Source of the DNA: Streptomyces guryensis
GTDB taxonomy: Bacteria; Actinomycetota; Actinomycetes; Streptomycetales; Streptomycetaceae
Assembly: GCF_021261325.1 (NCBI RefSeq)
Contig: NZ_JAJSBI010000028.1
Location: forward strand, 60,105-124,104
Direction: 5' to 3'
Length of the DNA: 64,000 nt
A program made the translations under genes and the position numbers. This document shows positions 62,800-64,000 of this stretch, piece by piece; position 1 is the stretch's first letter; the number at the start of each line of letters is the position of its first letter. A model generated the notes under the pieces. That model was not told the origin of the DNA. It made no database searches and saw only the letters and a list, made by a program, of their open reading frames with translations.

Positions 62800-64000
62800 T
62801 CAGCGCGCGTTGAAGTACTTCGCCTCGGGGTGGTGGATCACGATCGCGTCGGTGGACTGCTCCGGGTGCAGCTGGAACTCCTCGGAGAGGTGGACGCCGA
62901 TGCGCTCCGGCTGGAGCAGGTCGGCGATCTTGGCGCGGTCCTCCAGGTCGGGGCAGGCACCGTAGCCCAGGGAGAAGCGGGCGCCCCGGTACTTCAGGGC
63001 GAACATGTCCTCCATCTGGCTGGGGTCCTCTCCGGCGAAGCCCAGCTCGGACCGGACGCGCGCATGCCAGTACTCGGCGAGCGCCTCGGCCAACTGGACG
63101 GACAGACCGTGCAGTTCGAGGTAGTCACGGTAGGCGTTGGCCTCGAACATGCGGGCCGTCTCCTCGCCGATCCGCGAGCCGACGGTGACGACCTGCAGGC
63201 CGACGACGTCGGTCTCCCCCGCCTCCTCCGGCCGGAAGAAGTCCGCGAGGCACAGCCGACGGCCGCGGCGCTGGCGCGGGAAGGTGAAGCGGGTGCGCTC
63301 GTTGCCCTGATCGTCCAGGATGATCAGGTCGTCGTCCTTGGAGACGCACGGGAAGTAGCCGTAGACCACGGCCGCTTCCAGCAGGTTGTCGGTCTGGAGC
63401 CGGTCCAGCAGGCCGCGAAGCCGGGGGCGGCCGTCGGTCTCGACGAGCTCCTCGTACGTCGGTCCCTCACCGGTACGGGCCTGCTTCAGGCCCCACTGGC
63501 CCTTGAACAGCGCGCCCTCGTCCAGCCAGCTCGCGTACTCCTTGAGCTGGATGCCCTTGATGACGCGGGTGCCCCAGAACGGCGGGGTGGGGATCGGGTT
63601 GTCGACGGCGACGTCCGAGCGGACGTGGCCCTCCTCCGGGCGCTCCTCCACCTCGACGGGGGCCGCCGCCCTGACCCGGCGCTGCTTGAGCTCCGGCAGT
63701 GTCGCGCCGGGCACACCGCGCTTGACGCCGATCAGCGCGTCCATCAGGCGCAGGCCCTCGAACGCGTCGCGGGCGTAGCGGACCTCGCCCTGGTAGATCT
63801 CGTGCAGGTCCTGCTCCACGTAGGCGCGGGTGAGGGCGGCGCCGCCCAGGATGACCGGGAAGTCGGCCGCGAGGCCTCGCTGGTTGAGCTCCTCCAGGTT
63901 CTCCTTCATGATCACGGTGGACTTGACCAGGAGCCCGGACATGCCGATGACGTCGGCGCGGTGCTCGGCGGCGGCCTCCAGGATCGCGGAGACCGGCTGC
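62800..64000 (-). CDS. metH: cobalamin-dependent methionine synthase, C-terminal part (partial)
   Basis: The frame is open through the right edge of the window, so only the C-terminal 400 or so residues are seen. These are the end of the cobalamin-binding domain (MSGLLVKSTVIMKENLEELNQRG, VILGGAALTRAYVEQDL) and the AdoMet-binding activation domain (ending ARFSLGYGACPDLEDRAKI and HPEAKYFNAR). MetH methylates homocysteine from 5-methyltetrahydrofolate through methylcobalamin. The N-terminal homocysteine and folate domains lie outside. An internal Met at 63942 is not the start. Confidence 0.95.
   Translation of the reverse strand, partial: QPVSAILEAAAEHRADVIGMSGLLVKSTVIMKENLEELNQRGLAADFPVILGGAALTRAYVEQDLHEIYQGEVRYARDAFEGLRLMDALIGVKRGVPGATLPELKQRRVRAAAPVEVEERPEEGHVRSDVAVDNPIPTPPFWGTRVIKGIQLKEYASWLDEGALFKGQWGLKQARTGEGPTYEELVETDGRPRLRGLLDRLQTDNLLEAAVVYGYFPCVSKDDDLIILDDQGNERTRFTFPRQRRGRRLCLADFFRPEEAGETDVVGLQVVTVGSRIGEETARMFEANAYRDYLELHGLSVQLAEALAEYWHARVRSELGFAGEDPSQMEDMFALKYRGARFSLGYGACPDLEDRAKIADLLQPERIGVHLSEEFQLHPEQSTDAIVIHHPEAKYFNAR

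Overview
This is a high-GC actinobacterial chromosome segment, almost certainly Streptomyces. Pointers are the GTG starts with GGAGG-type ribosome sites, the C/G-rich third codon positions, a complete Pup-proteasome locus, a conservon (rarA-E type), class I terpene cyclase and P450 genes, and a DrrAB-type exporter. From memory, the order of the core genes (amidotransferase, glycine betaine transporter, rar conservon, Ski2-like helicase, tatCA, pafBC, FKBPs, pafA, proteasome, dop, arc, trmI, metH) resembles the S. coelicolor SCO1615-SCO1657 region. I could not align it.

1-14,000: a class I glutamine amidotransferase, an APH-like phosphotransferase, a LysR/TDT-exporter divergent pair, a metal-receptor-like binding protein and an XRE-cupin regulator. 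These are followed by a two-gene glycine betaine/osmoprotectant ABC transporter whose permease is fused to two tandem binding domains, a 5'-3' exonuclease, an iron-box-controlled siderophore-interacting flavoprotein, and a PadR-controlled two-gene ABC exporter.

14,000-25,300: an APC permease with a palindromic operator, a GNAT acetyltransferase, a pseudouridine synthase, a 580-base stretch of lower GC, a terpene cyclase, and the rar conservon in the order sensor-like ATPase, roadblock, DUF742, GTPase, P450. The P450 carries the EQSLW variant typical of CYP157 and an unusual C-terminal tail.

24,650-32,450: a TetR regulator and a four-gene operon annotated by tradition as urea carboxylase/allophanate hydrolase. 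The two DUF1989 genes point instead to guanidine degradation (guanidine carboxylase, carboxyguanidine deiminase, allophanate hydrolase). The operon promoter carries the same palindrome as the APC permease about 11 kb away, so the two look like one regulon.

32,450-52,200: Ski2-like helicase, tatC-tatA, small proteins, then the Pup-proteasome system spread over several minus-strand transcripts: pafB-pafC, two FKBP isomerases, pafA behind an MFS gene, prcA/prcB, a phage-like endonuclease VII overlapping prcB, pup, dop and arc. A divergent LacI regulator faces the MFS gene.

52,200-64,000: ferredoxin, a small membrane-anchored protein, tRNA m1A58 methyltransferase, site-2 protease with CBS domains, RecB-like Fe-S nuclease, an orphan NarL-type response regulator, two tandem oligopeptide-type lipoprotein receptors without permeases, a HAD phosphatase, and the 3' part of metH running off the window. 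No tRNA, rRNA, CRISPR array or insertion sequence was seen. Many 3' ends carry strong GC-rich hairpins.
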